From Paraburkholderia phenazinium (GTDB taxonomy: Bacteria > Pseudomonadota > Gammaproteobacteria > Burkholderiales > Burkholderiaceae): a DNA stretch of 64,000 nucleotides. Below, piece after piece: positions 9,175 through 18,302 of this stretch (position 1 is the stretch's first letter; every line of letters begins with the position of its first letter). Both the position numbers and the translations under genes were made by a program. The DNA is taken from assembly GCF_900100735.1 (NCBI RefSeq), contig NZ_FNCJ01000001.1:186001-250000 (forward strand), written 5' to 3'. The notes beneath the pieces were generated by a model. It did not search any database. It saw only the letters and a list, made by a program, of their open reading frames with translations, and was not told where the DNA came from.

Positions 9175-10371
9175 CTAGGCAGGGAAACACTGTGCCATCA
9201 GAGCGCGGAACGCCGCCTCGGCTTTCTCGAGCGACCTGCGCTGCTGTGCCGCCAGATCGGCGAGCGCCTGGCATTGTTCTTCGAACGTCTTTTGCAAGTG
9301 CTCCGGCGGCACGGGAATGCGAAACGCCTTCAACTCTTTGCTATTGATGTTCGATTGGCCGATCGCGCCGCGCGCCGTCGCGAAAAGCACCCGTTTCATG
9401 TGCGCGGAGTTCATGAACGCCCACACGTAGGTCGGAGACACGATCGTCCGGTCCACACGAAGCCTGATGAAGTACGAGGCGAGGATGGCAGCGGTCGAAC
9501 CGTCCCACAGCCCTGTCTTGCCTACAAGCTCTTTGCTGTTGGTACGGTTGAACAGGATGTCGCCTTCGAGCAGTTTGAACCGGTCGATTTCCTCCGGCGG
9601 AAGCGACACATATTTCAGATCACTGAGTTCGAGATCCCCTGCGTAGGTCACGTTGCCCATCCGGATCATCGGCAAGCCGACCTGCTCGCTAGACGACTTC
9701 GCGCTGCTGCCGTAGTCCGCCGCCGTGATGACGTCGCCGAGCGTGGACATCGGCCAATCCTTCGGATTGGTCGCCGGATCACCGAAGATCCCCGCAAAGG
9801 TCGCAGGTACAAGACCCGCCACAACGCGCTGCGCGTCTCTTCGCAGTCGCACAATGCCGTCCGCCCGCGAAAGCAAATCGACTATCTCGCGCTGCTTTGC
9901 TTCCGAACACATCGGGACCGGAAGGCTTTCCAGGAAGCCCGACCGCAAACTATGAACAGTCGCGCCTTTCTTGACGCCTTGCTGGATGGTGAATGTAGCG
10001 CGTGCGCGCAGGAACCAGTACACGTAGTCCGGATCGATCTTGCTAGCGTCAGGCGTCAGCGCCTTGATGTCCTGGTTGAACGCGAGGGGGCGTGCCGCCT
10101 GAGCCACGGGCAACGTGTGGGCGAGGATTCCGGAACGCACGACCACGAGAATCGTCTTCGCAGGAACGAGGCTCGTCGCCGAGTTCTCGATCGCTTCCGT
10201 CGTTATGTGGTCCGCAGCATCCTGAATCAGGCTGCTCTTCATGTCCTTTGGTGACACCCAAGGAATGTCGCCCAGCCAGAAGGCGGCGTTTGCCTTGCTT
10301 GGGGTGCCGCCGTGCCGGATGGCGCACAGGTCTCGCAACGGCTGGGTGGTCATCGAATGAACTCCGCCCAC
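9175..10371 (-). CDS. hsdS: Type I restriction system specificity subunit HsdS
   Basis: The 398-residue protein determines which DNA sequence the type I enzyme recognises. Two target-recognition domains can be seen: the first begins near residue 7 (PLRDLCAIRHGGTPS, then IPWVSPKDM), the second near residue 205 (PMSTLGDVITAADYG, then GLPMIRMGN). Each is followed by a conserved helical spacer, the last one ending in a coiled-coil-like FEEQCQALADLAAQQRR. Length is normal for HsdS. The start overlaps the end of hsdM by 22 nt. The most N-terminal residues (MGGVHSM) may be replaced by the internal ATG. Target sequence cannot be read from the protein. Confidence 0.9.
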   Translation of the reverse strand: MGGVHSMTTQPLRDLCAIRHGGTPSKANAAFWLGDIPWVSPKDMKSSLIQDAADHITTEAIENSATSLVPAKTILVVVRSGILAHTLPVAQAARPLAFNQDIKALTPDASKIDPDYVYWFLRARATFTIQQGVKKGATVHSLRSGFLESLPVPMCSEAKQREIVDLLSRADGIVRLRRDAQRVVAGLVPATFAGIFGDPATNPKDWPMSTLGDVITAADYGSSAKSSSEQVGLPMIRMGNVTYAGDLELSDLKYVSLPPEEIDRFKLLEGDILFNRTNSKELVGKTGLWDGSTAAILASYFIRLRVDRTIVSPTYVWAFMNSAHMKRVLFATARGAIGQSNINSKELKAFRIPVPPEHLQKTFEEQCQALADLAAQQRRSLEKAEAAFRALMAQCFPA

Positions 10372-11972
10372 GCCGTGCTCAGTGCCTGAACCTCCTCGAC
10401 GATCTCGTTTTCTAGCGCCGCCAGTTCGTCAAGCAGTTCCTTCGGATCGCGATGCGCGACGGCCGTGTGGCTCTGCGGACGGTATTGCCCCGCCGACAGT
10501 TTGAACTCATTGGCGCGGAGGGTCGCTTCGTCAGCGAACCACCACTTCGCCCCCCACTCATTCCCCTCGCCACGATTCTGCCACTCGGTGAGCTTCGCAT
10601 CCCGATCGCGGAATACGTTCGCCAGGTTGGGCAGGTCGTCGGCCTCAATGGGAACGTCGTGATTCGCGTCCATTTTGTAGCCGTCGTTGTCCGCGTGCAT
10701 GAACAGGACGTTCTCCGTTCGGCCGCCCTTTCGGAAGAAGAGCACAGACGTCTTCACGCCGGAATATGGCTGGAAGACACCGCCCGGCAATGACAGGACC
10801 GCATCGACACGGTTGTTCTCGACCAGTTGGCGCCGCAGTTCCTTGTGCGCGCCGGTCGAACCGAACAACACGCCTTCGGGGACGATGACACCGCACCGGC
10901 CACTGGGGCGCAGGCTGTCGATCATGTATTTCAAGAAGAGCAGTTCGGTCGCCGTGCTGCTACCAACCTTCACGTCTTCGACCACCCGGTCCTTGTCCAC
11001 CCGACCGGCGAAGGGTGGGTTGGCGAGGATCACGTGATAGCCGTCCTCCGGCAGACCCAGCGCCTCCTTTTGCTCGCGCTCGATGGTCGTCGTCAGCACG
11101 TTCCGAAGCCGTACCCGCACATTGGGCAGACCGCGCAAGATCAGGTTCATCGTCGCGAGGTGGACCATCTTCGGATCGACGTCGTTTCCGTAGAAGGTGG
11201 CGTTCTGCAGAGCGGTGTTTTGCGCGATCGACAGACGGTCGCCCGCACCCCGCCGTTGCTGCTTGCCGTCCATCTCAACCGTCTCAATCGCATTGGGCGA
11301 CGAGTTCGCCACACGGATGTGGTTGTAGGCGGCGACAAGGAAGCCGGCTGTCCCTGCCGCCGGATCGTAGACGGTTTCCCCGATCTTCGGATCCACCATT
11401 TCGGTGATAAGCCGGATCACGTGCCGGGGAGTGCGAAACTGACCCAGTTCGCCGGCCTGCTTGATCTGCCGCAGAACATGTTCGAAGAGGTCGCCCTTCG
11501 TGTCGGCGTCGGCCGCGTCAAGCCGCAAACCATCCACAAGGTTGATCACCTGCGTCAGGACGGTCGGGTCCGTGATGTTCAGTCGTGCGCCGTCCATGAA
11601 GTTGTGCGCCGCGCTTTCGCCCATTTCTGCGAAGAACGGAAACACCTCGTCGCGCAGGTAGCGTACGAGCGTTTCGCCGGACATTGCCTTTGCCCACACC
11701 GACCATTTGAAGCGATCGCGCGGAATGGTGTCCTTGCCTTCGTCGGCATTGAGCGGGTTCTTGACGATCCACTCGCCAGCGAACAGGCTCTGGTATTGAC
11801 GTTTCAGAACGCGCGCTTTCTGCGCGTTCTCGGTGTCGATGCTTTCGATCAGGTAGAAGAAAAACAGGAACGACAGTTGTTCCGCGTTTGACACCGGATC
11901 CGGATAACCGCCACCGAATAGGTAATCTCGAATCTGGTCAATCGACCGCCGCATGTTCGGCGTTAATGGCAT
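10350..11972 (-). CDS. hsdM: Type I restriction system N6-adenine methyltransferase subunit HsdM
   Basis: The 540-residue protein carries the SAM-dependent N6-adenine methyltransferase core of a type I enzyme. Motif I is DPAAGTAGF at about residue 202, and motif IV is NPPFAG at about residue 316, the pair typical of HsdM. The N-terminal helical domain (residues 1-150, DQIRDYLFGGG, LSFLFFFYLIES) is also characteristic. It modifies the site chosen by HsdS and forms the M2S trimer. It lies 26 bp after hsdR and overlaps hsdS. The gene is intact. Confidence 0.93.
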   Translation of the reverse strand: MPLTPNMRRSIDQIRDYLFGGGYPDPVSNAEQLSFLFFFYLIESIDTENAQKARVLKRQYQSLFAGEWIVKNPLNADEGKDTIPRDRFKWSVWAKAMSGETLVRYLRDEVFPFFAEMGESAAHNFMDGARLNITDPTVLTQVINLVDGLRLDAADADTKGDLFEHVLRQIKQAGELGQFRTPRHVIRLITEMVDPKIGETVYDPAAGTAGFLVAAYNHIRVANSSPNAIETVEMDGKQQRRGAGDRLSIAQNTALQNATFYGNDVDPKMVHLATMNLILRGLPNVRVRLRNVLTTTIEREQKEALGLPEDGYHVILANPPFAGRVDKDRVVEDVKVGSSTATELLFLKYMIDSLRPSGRCGVIVPEGVLFGSTGAHKELRRQLVENNRVDAVLSLPGGVFQPYSGVKTSVLFFRKGGRTENVLFMHADNDGYKMDANHDVPIEADDLPNLANVFRDRDAKLTEWQNRGEGNEWGAKWWFADEATLRANEFKLSAGQYRPQSHTAVAHRDPKELLDELAALENEIVEEVQALSTAWAEFIR

Positions 11973-11998
11973 AGGTCCTACCTTGCGTATTGTTGAGG

Positions 11999-14140
11999 TT
12001 AGTGCGCGACCGGTTGGTCGCTTAGAGCGTCAGGAGCGCTCGAATCGTCGATGGGAAAAAGCGCGGCGTTGAGTGAGGCGATGAGGTTTTGTACTGCCTC
12101 GCTCGATCCGAAGACCCGCTCTGCCTCGCGCAGCCCCCCCATCTGCGAAAACGTGTGAAAAAGCGCAAAGTGTTCGGGGAACACCTCTGCGAGGCCGTCG
12201 GCGTTGGCGCGGATCTGCGCGCCGAGGATGCGCAGCCAGCGGTCCTGTTCTGCCGTCACGGTCTGCTGCAACCGCCACGCTTCGAAGCGGGCACCCAGTT
12301 CTTCGGCGCGCTGCCGCGAGGCCTCCGGGAACTGCATGTTCCCATCTTCGTCCATGGTGATCCACTCGCGCGTGGTCGGGTCGATGTGATCGTCCACGTC
12401 CAGCGACAGCAGGCGCGTCGGCTCGTACTTCTTCGTTTGCGGCGTCTTCGATACCACGATGCCGCCCTCGCCGACCGCATCCTCGTCGCCGTGGTACGCC
12501 ACCACGCCCACGAAGTCGAAGATCGTGAAGACCGGCTTGTTCTTCGCCTTGCGGGTGCCGCGGCCGCGCATTTGCTGGTACAGGATCGCGGAACGCGTGA
12601 AGCGTGCGAACACTAGGTTCACTACGTCCGGGCAGTCAAAACCCGTGTCGAGCATATTGACCGACACAAGGATTTGCGGGAACTGCTCTTTCTTGAACCT
12701 CTTGATCTTCGCCATCGCGTCGACCGTATCGTCCGGCCCTGCGCCCGACACCACGTAATCGGCGATGCGCACGTCCGGCGACGGCTTTTTGTCCGCGAAC
12801 TCGGCATCGAAGAGGTTCGCCAACGTCTCGGCGTGCTTCTTGTTGACGGCGAAAACAATGGTCTTGCCGATCAGTGGCATCCGCAGCACGCCCTTGTGGT
12901 CCGTGAAGCCGTTCTGCAACACGTCGCGGAACTCGCGGACGATCGCGCGGTTGCGTTCGGGAATCGTGAAACGGCGCTCGAGCGCGGCCGGGTCGATCAT
13001 GATCGGGTCGCGGTTCGCAAACAGTTGCTCGAACTCGGCGGAGGTCTCGTCGTCCATCGCGGACCAGTCGAGATCCTTGCGATTCACTTCGAACCCGCCT
13101 TCCGCAGCCGTTTTCACGGTTTTCGCCGCGTAGACCTGATACGGCACGAGCCAGCCGTCCTGAATAGCGTCTTTCAGTTTGTACGAGAAGGTCGGCTTAT
13201 CGACCTCGAAAAACCGCAACGTGTCCCGCACAAACTGCTTGTCTTCCTCGTCGGCCTGCGCGTCGTCGAGGTTGGCGACGCAGGGCGTGGCCGTCAGGCC
13301 GATCTGCACGCCATCGAAGTATTTGAGAATGCCGGACCACTGCCCATAGATGCTCCGGTGGCACTCGTCCGAGATGATCAGATCGAAGTAGCCGGACGAA
13401 TACTCGGTGTAGACGTTGATCATGCTTTGCAACGTCGTCACGGTGATCCGCTTCTCGTCCTGGAACCGGCGGCCCGCGCGCAGGACGTACGCCGGGTAGT
13501 CCGTCAGGTGTTCCGCGAACGCGTCTTCCGTCTGTTTCGCCAACGGGATGCGGTCCACCAGGAACAGCACGCGCGTCACCGCGTTGGCCTCGAAGAGCCG
13601 TTTGATCAGGGCGGCTGCCGTCCGCGTCTTGCCGGTTCCGGTCGCCATTTCGACCAGCAACTTGCGCCGGCCCTGCTGCATTTCCTCGCAGAGCTTGTCG
13701 ATGCCCTTGGTCTGATAATCCCGCTCCACGATCTTCTGGTCGATCGGCACGGACAGCAGGTCCTTGCGGACGGTCAGGCTCGCGAAGCGGCGTTCGAGAT
13801 CGTCTTGCTTGAAAAACGTCTTCACCGGATGCGGGAAGGCTTGCTTCTGCCACTCCCAAAAGAGCACTTCGGCGCCGTTGGTCAGAAAGATGTACGGGAC
13901 TTTCAGGTGCTCCGCGTAGCGCTTCGCCTGCGCCGCCGCGTCTGCTGGGTTCGTCGTGAAGCGCTTGGCTTCGACGACAGCCAGCGAACGCCCATGCCGG
14001 TCGCATAGAACGTAGTCGGCACGCGTGCCGTCCGGCATCACCAACTCGTACCGCACCTGCGTCGGGTCGGTGGTCTTCCAACCCTGATCCGCCAGCAGGG
14101 CGTCGATCAGCACCCGGGAAAACGCTTCGTTTGTTGTCAT
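11999..14140 (-). CDS. hsdR: Type I restriction system endonuclease/translocase subunit HsdR
   Basis: This 713-residue protein cuts unmodified DNA after ATP-driven translocation. The N-terminal nuclease shows Asp42, then VVEAK at 55-59 (PD-(D/E)xK core). The superfamily 2 motor follows: Walker A MATGTGKT near residue 163, DECH box near residue 260, and GLTATP soon after. A second RecA-like domain includes QMRGRGTRKAKN. It is short compared with EcoKI HsdR (over 1000), but about 700-800 is common for the DEAD/DEAH subfamily. It is the first gene of the hsdR-hsdM-hsdS-HEPN operon. Confidence 0.93.
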   Translation of the reverse strand: MTTNEAFSRVLIDALLADQGWKTTDPTQVRYELVMPDGTRADYVLCDRHGRSLAVVEAKRFTTNPADAAAQAKRYAEHLKVPYIFLTNGAEVLFWEWQKQAFPHPVKTFFKQDDLERRFASLTVRKDLLSVPIDQKIVERDYQTKGIDKLCEEMQQGRRKLLVEMATGTGKTRTAAALIKRLFEANAVTRVLFLVDRIPLAKQTEDAFAEHLTDYPAYVLRAGRRFQDEKRITVTTLQSMINVYTEYSSGYFDLIISDECHRSIYGQWSGILKYFDGVQIGLTATPCVANLDDAQADEEDKQFVRDTLRFFEVDKPTFSYKLKDAIQDGWLVPYQVYAAKTVKTAAEGGFEVNRKDLDWSAMDDETSAEFEQLFANRDPIMIDPAALERRFTIPERNRAIVREFRDVLQNGFTDHKGVLRMPLIGKTIVFAVNKKHAETLANLFDAEFADKKPSPDVRIADYVVSGAGPDDTVDAMAKIKRFKKEQFPQILVSVNMLDTGFDCPDVVNLVFARFTRSAILYQQMRGRGTRKAKNKPVFTIFDFVGVVAYHGDEDAVGEGGIVVSKTPQTKKYEPTRLLSLDVDDHIDPTTREWITMDEDGNMQFPEASRQRAEELGARFEAWRLQQTVTAEQDRWLRILGAQIRANADGLAEVFPEHFALFHTFSQMGGLREAERVFGSSEAVQNLIASLNAALFPIDDSSAPDALSDQPVAH

Positions 14141-14167
14141 GTCCTTGAGCCGTTGGGACTTTTGTCT

Positions 14168-14197
14168 ATTTTAAGGGTGCGCGTAACGGGGCGGTAA
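14168..14197 (-). promoter_or_regulatory. Candidate sigma-70 promoter for the hsdR operon
   Basis: On the minus strand a -35-like TTACCG (14192-14197) and a -10-like TAAAAT (14168-14173) are separated by 18 bp, placing the transcription start about 20 bp upstream of the hsdR ATG at 14140. Both boxes are imperfect, and no test was made against background. Confidence 0.35.
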
Positions 14198-14628
14198 GAT
14201 TTTTCCCTGTCGGCGGTCCGCCAGTGTGGATCGTCGGCAAATCCGGGACGGGTGTGCGAGTTGCGAGCGCGTGGTTTGCCGACTCTGAGGCCACTGGCGC
14301 TGCGATGCAGTCCGAGATAGGTCAGCGCGTCGCTGCCGACACCAAGAATTTCGCAACGGGAGGGGCTTTGATTCTTCGCTGCAGCCCGATCGAAGTGGCA
14401 CCGGTGAGTTGGACTACCGGAGCGGCTGCAATTAATGCAAGAGCAGCCATTGGATGCTTGGGGTTCGAATGTCTGAAAAGGGAACTGAGCCGGATGCCAT
14501 AGCCGCATACCGGCCACCAGTCCCGATTCAAAATAAAAATAGACCTACATCACCCCACCGAGCGCGGCTGCAGCCTGTCGCTCCGCCACTGCAATTTCTC
14601 ATTGGCGAACCCCATCAGGAGTGTCGTG
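14198..14628. other. Intergenic region between hsdR and the mobile-element core
   Basis: Roughly 430 bp. Short ORFs exist in several frames but none has a credible ribosome site or family resemblance. It probably contains the 5' signals of the divergent hsdR operon and of the plus-strand small-protein genes that start at 14629. It may also hide the junction between the restriction operon and the mobile-element module. Confidence 0.45.
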
Positions 14629-14760
14629 ATGCCCACCACCTCATCCCCCTTCGAATATCTCATCGTGTTCGGCATCGTTTTCGTGGCCGGCGTACTGACA
14701 TCGGTCGGCTTCCGCCACTACACCGAGAAAGTCCGCCGGGAGGCCATGAGCCATGCATAA
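14629..14760 (+). CDS. Small single-pass membrane protein (43 residues)
   Basis: The gene starts at an ATG behind a weak purine-rich site (CAGGAGTGTCGTG) and encodes 43 residues. After a polar start (PTTSSP) comes one hydrophobic segment at about residues 9-26 (YLIVFGIVFVAGVLTSVGF), then a charged tail. It overlaps the next gene by 8 nt, which supports it being real despite its size. Function unknown. It begins the plus-strand mobile-element gene run. Confidence 0.5.
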   Translation: MPTTSSPFEYLIVFGIVFVAGVLTSVGFRHYTEKVRREAMSHA

Positions 14761-15217
14761 CCCGCACCTACCTCATGATTCATTTGACCCAGACGAGCCG
14801 TACCAGGCCGGGCGCGCAGACGAACCGTTCGAACAGCGCTTCGCGCCACCGCGCGACAGTTCAGCCGCGTCGTCCGGCCCTGTGCCACACTGCCCGAAAT
14901 GCCAGTCCACCCGCGTCGATGCGCGCAATCTGGCACGCAAGACGGGCGGTGCGATCGGCACCCTCGCCGGAATCACGAGCGGCATCGCGTTCGCATTGTC
15001 CGGTGCGGAAGCGGGCGCCACGGTCGGTCTGCTGGCCGGTCCTGCTGGCGCTGTCTGCGGCGCGATTGCGGGAGCCGTGATTGCCGGCCTGATCGGCGGT
15101 GCAGCAGGCTGCGCCACGGGCTCCGTCTTCGGCGAAGTCGTTGACGAAAAGGTACTCGACAATTTCCACTGTCACGCCTGCGACCACACCTTCAGCCGCG
15201 GCAAACCATCTGCCTGA
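14753..15217 (+). CDS. Zinc-ribbon and glycine-zipper membrane protein
   Basis: The 154-residue protein has a CPKCQS pair near residue 47 and a CHACDH pair near residue 143, forming a likely split zinc ribbon. Between them is a long Gly/Ala-rich hydrophobic hairpin (residues 60-125, repeated GxxxG and AGAVCGAIAGAVIAG), which resembles glycine-zipper membrane domains. Comparable proteins occur on Burkholderiaceae integrative elements, with no known role. The start codon lies inside the preceding small gene, so the two are probably coupled. Confidence 0.65.
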   Translation: MHNPHLPHDSFDPDEPYQAGRADEPFEQRFAPPRDSSAASSGPVPHCPKCQSTRVDARNLARKTGGAIGTLAGITSGIAFALSGAEAGATVGLLAGPAGAVCGAIAGAVIAGLIGGAAGCATGSVFGEVVDEKVLDNFHCHACDHTFSRGKPSA

Positions 15218-15315
15218 CCTGTAGTTCTTTCCTTCCGCAATTCCGCCATTCTTTCACTTCATCCGCATCTGCCTGGCCGCGTGCCGGGCTTTATGCCGTT
15301 TACAAGGAGCTATTC

Positions 15316-16281
15316 ATGCATCTCGTTCAATCAATGGCATTTGTCGGCGACACCCCTTGGCACGGCCTCGGCAACCAGCTCGCCCCGAACCAACCGCTGG
15401 AAGTATGGGCCAAGGCCTCTGGCATGGACTGGAAGATTGAGGAATCCGAAGTGCGCTTTGTCGCGGGCACTTCGGGCCTTGGCTCCATCCACGCTTTCCC
15501 TGAACAGAAGGTCTTATACCGCTCGGACACGAAGGCACCGTTATCGGTCGTCTCCAGCCGCTATCAAGTCGTTCAGCCCGCCGAGATCCTGGACTTTTAC
15601 AAAGACCTCACAGATGTGTCGGGCTTCGAACTCGAAACAGCCGGCGTGCTCAAGGACGGCAAGAAGCTGTGGGCGCTCGCCCGCACCGGCCAGAGCACAA
15701 CGCTCAAGGGCAAAGATCAGGTGAACGCGTACTTGTTATTGGCGACTGCCTGCGACGGCACATTGGCGACCACAGCGCAATTCACGTCGGTGCGCGTCGT
15801 CTGCAACAACACGCTCTCCATCGCACTCGGGAACGACAGTACCGGCGCAGTGAAGGTACCGCATCGCAGCCAATTCGACGCCCAGGCCGTCAAACGACAG
15901 CTTGGCATTGCAGTTTCTTCCTGGGACTCTTTCATGGTCCGCGTGAAGGCACTCTCGGAACGTAAGGTCAGCGACTCCGCAGCCGAAACGTTTTTCCGGC
16001 GGGTCCTCACGTATCCGGCGGGCGGACCGAACATGCCGACACCGGCCATCAACGACAGTGCGATCAAAGCAGTGCAGACGCTCTACGCCGGTCGCGGCAA
16101 GGGCGCCACGCTGCCGTCTGCATCCGGTACGGCATGGGGGTTAGTGAATTCCGTCACGGAGTTTGTAGATCACCAGCGCCGTGCACACAGCGACGATCAC
16201 CGGCGTGATGCAGCATGGTTCGGCGCAGGCGCCACCATCAAGCAGCGCGCATGGGACGAGTCCATGAAGCTCGTCGCATGA
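15316..16281 (+). CDS. DUF932 phage/plasmid-like protein (TIGR03299 type)
   Basis: The 321-residue protein starts with HLVQSMAFVGDTPWHGLG, the hallmark opening of the DUF932 family found on phages and conjugative plasmids. Its ribosome site (AAGGAGC) is 7 nt upstream. Conserved internal features include TSVRVVCNNTL (about 155-165) and, near the C-terminus, a WGLVNSVTEFVDH segment. The function is not established. The position beside exonuclease and Gp3-like genes fits a replication or recombination module of a mobile element. A terminator-like hairpin follows directly. Confidence 0.85.
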   Translation: MHLVQSMAFVGDTPWHGLGNQLAPNQPLEVWAKASGMDWKIEESEVRFVAGTSGLGSIHAFPEQKVLYRSDTKAPLSVVSSRYQVVQPAEILDFYKDLTDVSGFELETAGVLKDGKKLWALARTGQSTTLKGKDQVNAYLLLATACDGTLATTAQFTSVRVVCNNTLSIALGNDSTGAVKVPHRSQFDAQAVKRQLGIAVSSWDSFMVRVKALSERKVSDSAAETFFRRVLTYPAGGPNMPTPAINDSAIKAVQTLYAGRGKGATLPSASGTAWGLVNSVTEFVDHQRRAHSDDHRRDAAWFGAGATIKQRAWDESMKLVA

Positions 16282-16304
16282 GCCCGTTTGCGTTACGGCA
16301 TACA

Positions 16305-16341
16305 CGCCCGGTCGGGATTCCTCCCACCGGGCGCTTTTCTT
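16305..16341 (+). terminator. Intrinsic terminator after the DUF932 gene
   Basis: A perfect 8-bp stem CGCCCGGT (16305-16312) / ACCGGGCG (16326-16333) is followed by CTTTTCTTT. It lies between the DUF932 stop and the next gene, whose ribosome site starts immediately after. Confidence 0.6.
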
Positions 16342-16354
16342 TGTGGAGGCGTTC

Positions 16355-17350
16355 ATGTCTCAATCTGAAACAGCTGGATCCGGCAAAAACCGTCCGCCAT
16401 TGCGTCTCGTGGAAACGCGAGACCTGAACCGTGACGACTGGCTCGCCGTGCGTAGGACCGGCATAGGAGGCTCCGACGCAGCGGCTGCCGTGGGACTCAA
16501 CCCGTATCAGTCGCAGCTGGAGCTGTGGCTCGACAAGACCGGGAGGGACGCCGGCCTGCTACGGCCCGATCCGACAGACACAAGTGAACCTGTCTACTGG
16601 GGTCATTTGCTCGAGCCGATCGTCGCTGCGGCCTACACGCAGCAGACAGGTCGTCGTGTCCGCAAGGTCAATGCCGTCCTTCAGCACCCGACGATCCCTT
16701 TCATGCTCGCGAACCTCGATCGCGAGATCGTCGGCGTGCCGGGAGTGCAGATCCTCGAATGCAAGACCGCAGGGGAATTCGGCGCACGGCTCTGGCGCGA
16801 GGGCGTACCGGAATACGTGCAGTTGCAGGTGCAGCATCAGCTTGCGGTGACAGGAAAGCAGGCGGCGGATGTCGCGGTGCTGCTCTGTGGTCAGGCGCTT
16901 GAAGTCCATCGCGTCGCTCGTGACGACGGGCTCATCGCCAGGTTGATCCAGCTCGAGGCGCAGTTCTGGGAATACGTGACGAGCGACACCCCGCCGCCTG
17001 CGGACGGAAGCGAATCTGCCGACCGGGCGTTACGGCACCTGTATCCGGGCAATACCGGCACGGTGGACTTTACTGACGACCGTCGCCTGTCTGCGGCCTT
17101 CGCCGATCTGGTTGCCATCCGGGCCGAGATCGAGGTGCGCGAACAGCAGGAAACGTTGCTCAAGCAAACCATCCAGCAGGCCATGGGCGACGCATCCCGG
17201 GCGCGGTTCGAGGGCGGCGACGTCTCGTTCAAACGTAGCAAAGACTCGGACGGCATCGATCTGAAACGGTTGCTGGCCGATCACCCCGAGCTTGAACCGC
17301 AATACGCCATCAAGAAACCCGGCTCACGCCGGTTCCTCATTTCCGTCTGA
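16355..17350 (+). CDS. YqaJ-family phage-type exonuclease
   Basis: The protein opens with a WLAVRRTGIGGSDAAAAVGLNPY block, the defining start of YqaJ viral recombinases (lambda exonuclease fold). A PD-(D/E)xK core follows: an Asp in NLDREIV near residue 120 and LECKTAG near residue 132, then a YVQLQVQHQLAVTG helix. Such enzymes resect double-stranded ends for single-strand annealing. I chose the ATG at 16355 because GGAGG lies 5-9 bases upstream; the GTG at 16343 would put the ribosome site inside the gene. No annealing protein (Bet/RecT) gene is obvious nearby. Confidence 0.88.
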   Translation: MSQSETAGSGKNRPPLRLVETRDLNRDDWLAVRRTGIGGSDAAAAVGLNPYQSQLELWLDKTGRDAGLLRPDPTDTSEPVYWGHLLEPIVAAAYTQQTGRRVRKVNAVLQHPTIPFMLANLDREIVGVPGVQILECKTAGEFGARLWREGVPEYVQLQVQHQLAVTGKQAADVAVLLCGQALEVHRVARDDGLIARLIQLEAQFWEYVTSDTPPPADGSESADRALRHLYPGNTGTVDFTDDRRLSAAFADLVAIRAEIEVREQQETLLKQTIQQAMGDASRARFEGGDVSFKRSKDSDGIDLKRLLADHPELEPQYAIKKPGSRRFLISV

Positions 17351-17369
17351 GATACACAGGAGAGTAATC

Positions 17370-18302
17370 ATGCTCAAGGGTCTAGCCATCACGCCGCCAG
17401 TCATCGGGCGGATTTCCATTGGCCGCGTCGTTGAAAAGAACGGCAAACGCCTGCCGGAGAAGGACGACCAGTTCACGATCACGAGTCAGGTGCAAAACCG
17501 GGACGGCTGGGTCCTGCACCCCGTCAACGAGTCGCTACGCAAAGCCAACACCGGCAAGCTGCGCGCGATCCCGATCCGGTTCATGTTCCGCGACCCCGCT
17601 CTGAACCTGCGCGCCGAGTATTCGCTGTTTGACCGCGACACCGGCAGACCGGTCTGCGTGGGCAATGGCGAAATGTGCAAACGGACCGGTGACAACGGCA
17701 TCGAAAGCTTGCCCTGTCCGTCGCCAGACGGCTGCGCATTCGGTCAGGCGGGTGGCTGCAAGCCGTACGGGCGGCTCAATGTCGTGATCGGGGATGAAGA
17801 CGAGTTGGGTAGTTTCATCCTGCGCACTACCTCGTACAACTCGATCCGGTGTCTCGCCGCCCGTCTTCATTACTTCAGTGCGGTGTCGGGCAACCTGCTG
17901 GCGTGCCTGCCGCTCGAACTGAAGCTGCGCGGCAAATCCACTACGCAGAGCTTTCGCACCGCAGTCTATTACGCGGATCTCGGGGTACGGGCGGGCAGTT
18001 CGCTGGAAGACGCACTCGCGCAGGCGCAGGAACTCGATGCGCGACGGCGGGAAGCCGGGTTCGATCAGACAGCGCTCGATGCGGCGGCGCGCGCAGGCTT
18101 CGCGAACGGTGCATTCGAGGACAGCCCCGACGAGCGGGCAGCGGTCACCGAGGAGTTCTACCCCGATGCCAGGACCGATCGTCAGGGGGCAACACAGGGT
18201 GCGACGGATGCGGGCACGACCGGTACGTCCGCCCCTGCGTCCTCGACGCTGCGCGAGAAGCTGGAGCGCAAGGCGGTGCTGCTTGGCGGAGCGACGGCAT
18301 GA
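17370..18302 (+). CDS. Gp3-like recombination directionality factor-like / metal-binding protein
   Basis: The 310-residue protein starts at an ATG behind CAGGAGAG. The first part (MLKGLAITPPVIGRISIGR, then EKDDQFTITSQVQ) matches proteins variously named hydrolase, metal-binding protein or Gp3-like recombination directionality factor on integrative elements. A cluster of Cys at about 103-132 (MCKR, LPCPSPDGCAFGQAGGC) could bind zinc. The C-terminal 60 residues are low-complexity and variable. If truly Gp3-like, it would promote excision with a serine or tyrosine integrase, none of which is intact in the window. The stop overlaps the next start (ATGA). Confidence 0.65.
   Translation: MLKGLAITPPVIGRISIGRVVEKNGKRLPEKDDQFTITSQVQNRDGWVLHPVNESLRKANTGKLRAIPIRFMFRDPALNLRAEYSLFDRDTGRPVCVGNGEMCKRTGDNGIESLPCPSPDGCAFGQAGGCKPYGRLNVVIGDEDELGSFILRTTSYNSIRCLAARLHYFSAVSGNLLACLPLELKLRGKSTTQSFRTAVYYADLGVRAGSSLEDALAQAQELDARRREAGFDQTALDAAARAGFANGAFEDSPDERAAVTEEFYPDARTDRQGATQGATDAGTTGTSAPASSTLREKLERKAVLLGGATA

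Noticed and set aside
10827..11891. 354-residue plus-strand ORF opposite hsdM
   Set aside because: Shadow of HsdM; composition rich in Arg, His and Val with no motif.
12674..14008. 444-residue plus-strand ORF opposite hsdR
   Set aside because: Antisense open frame caused by high GC; the minus-strand HsdR has all expected motifs.
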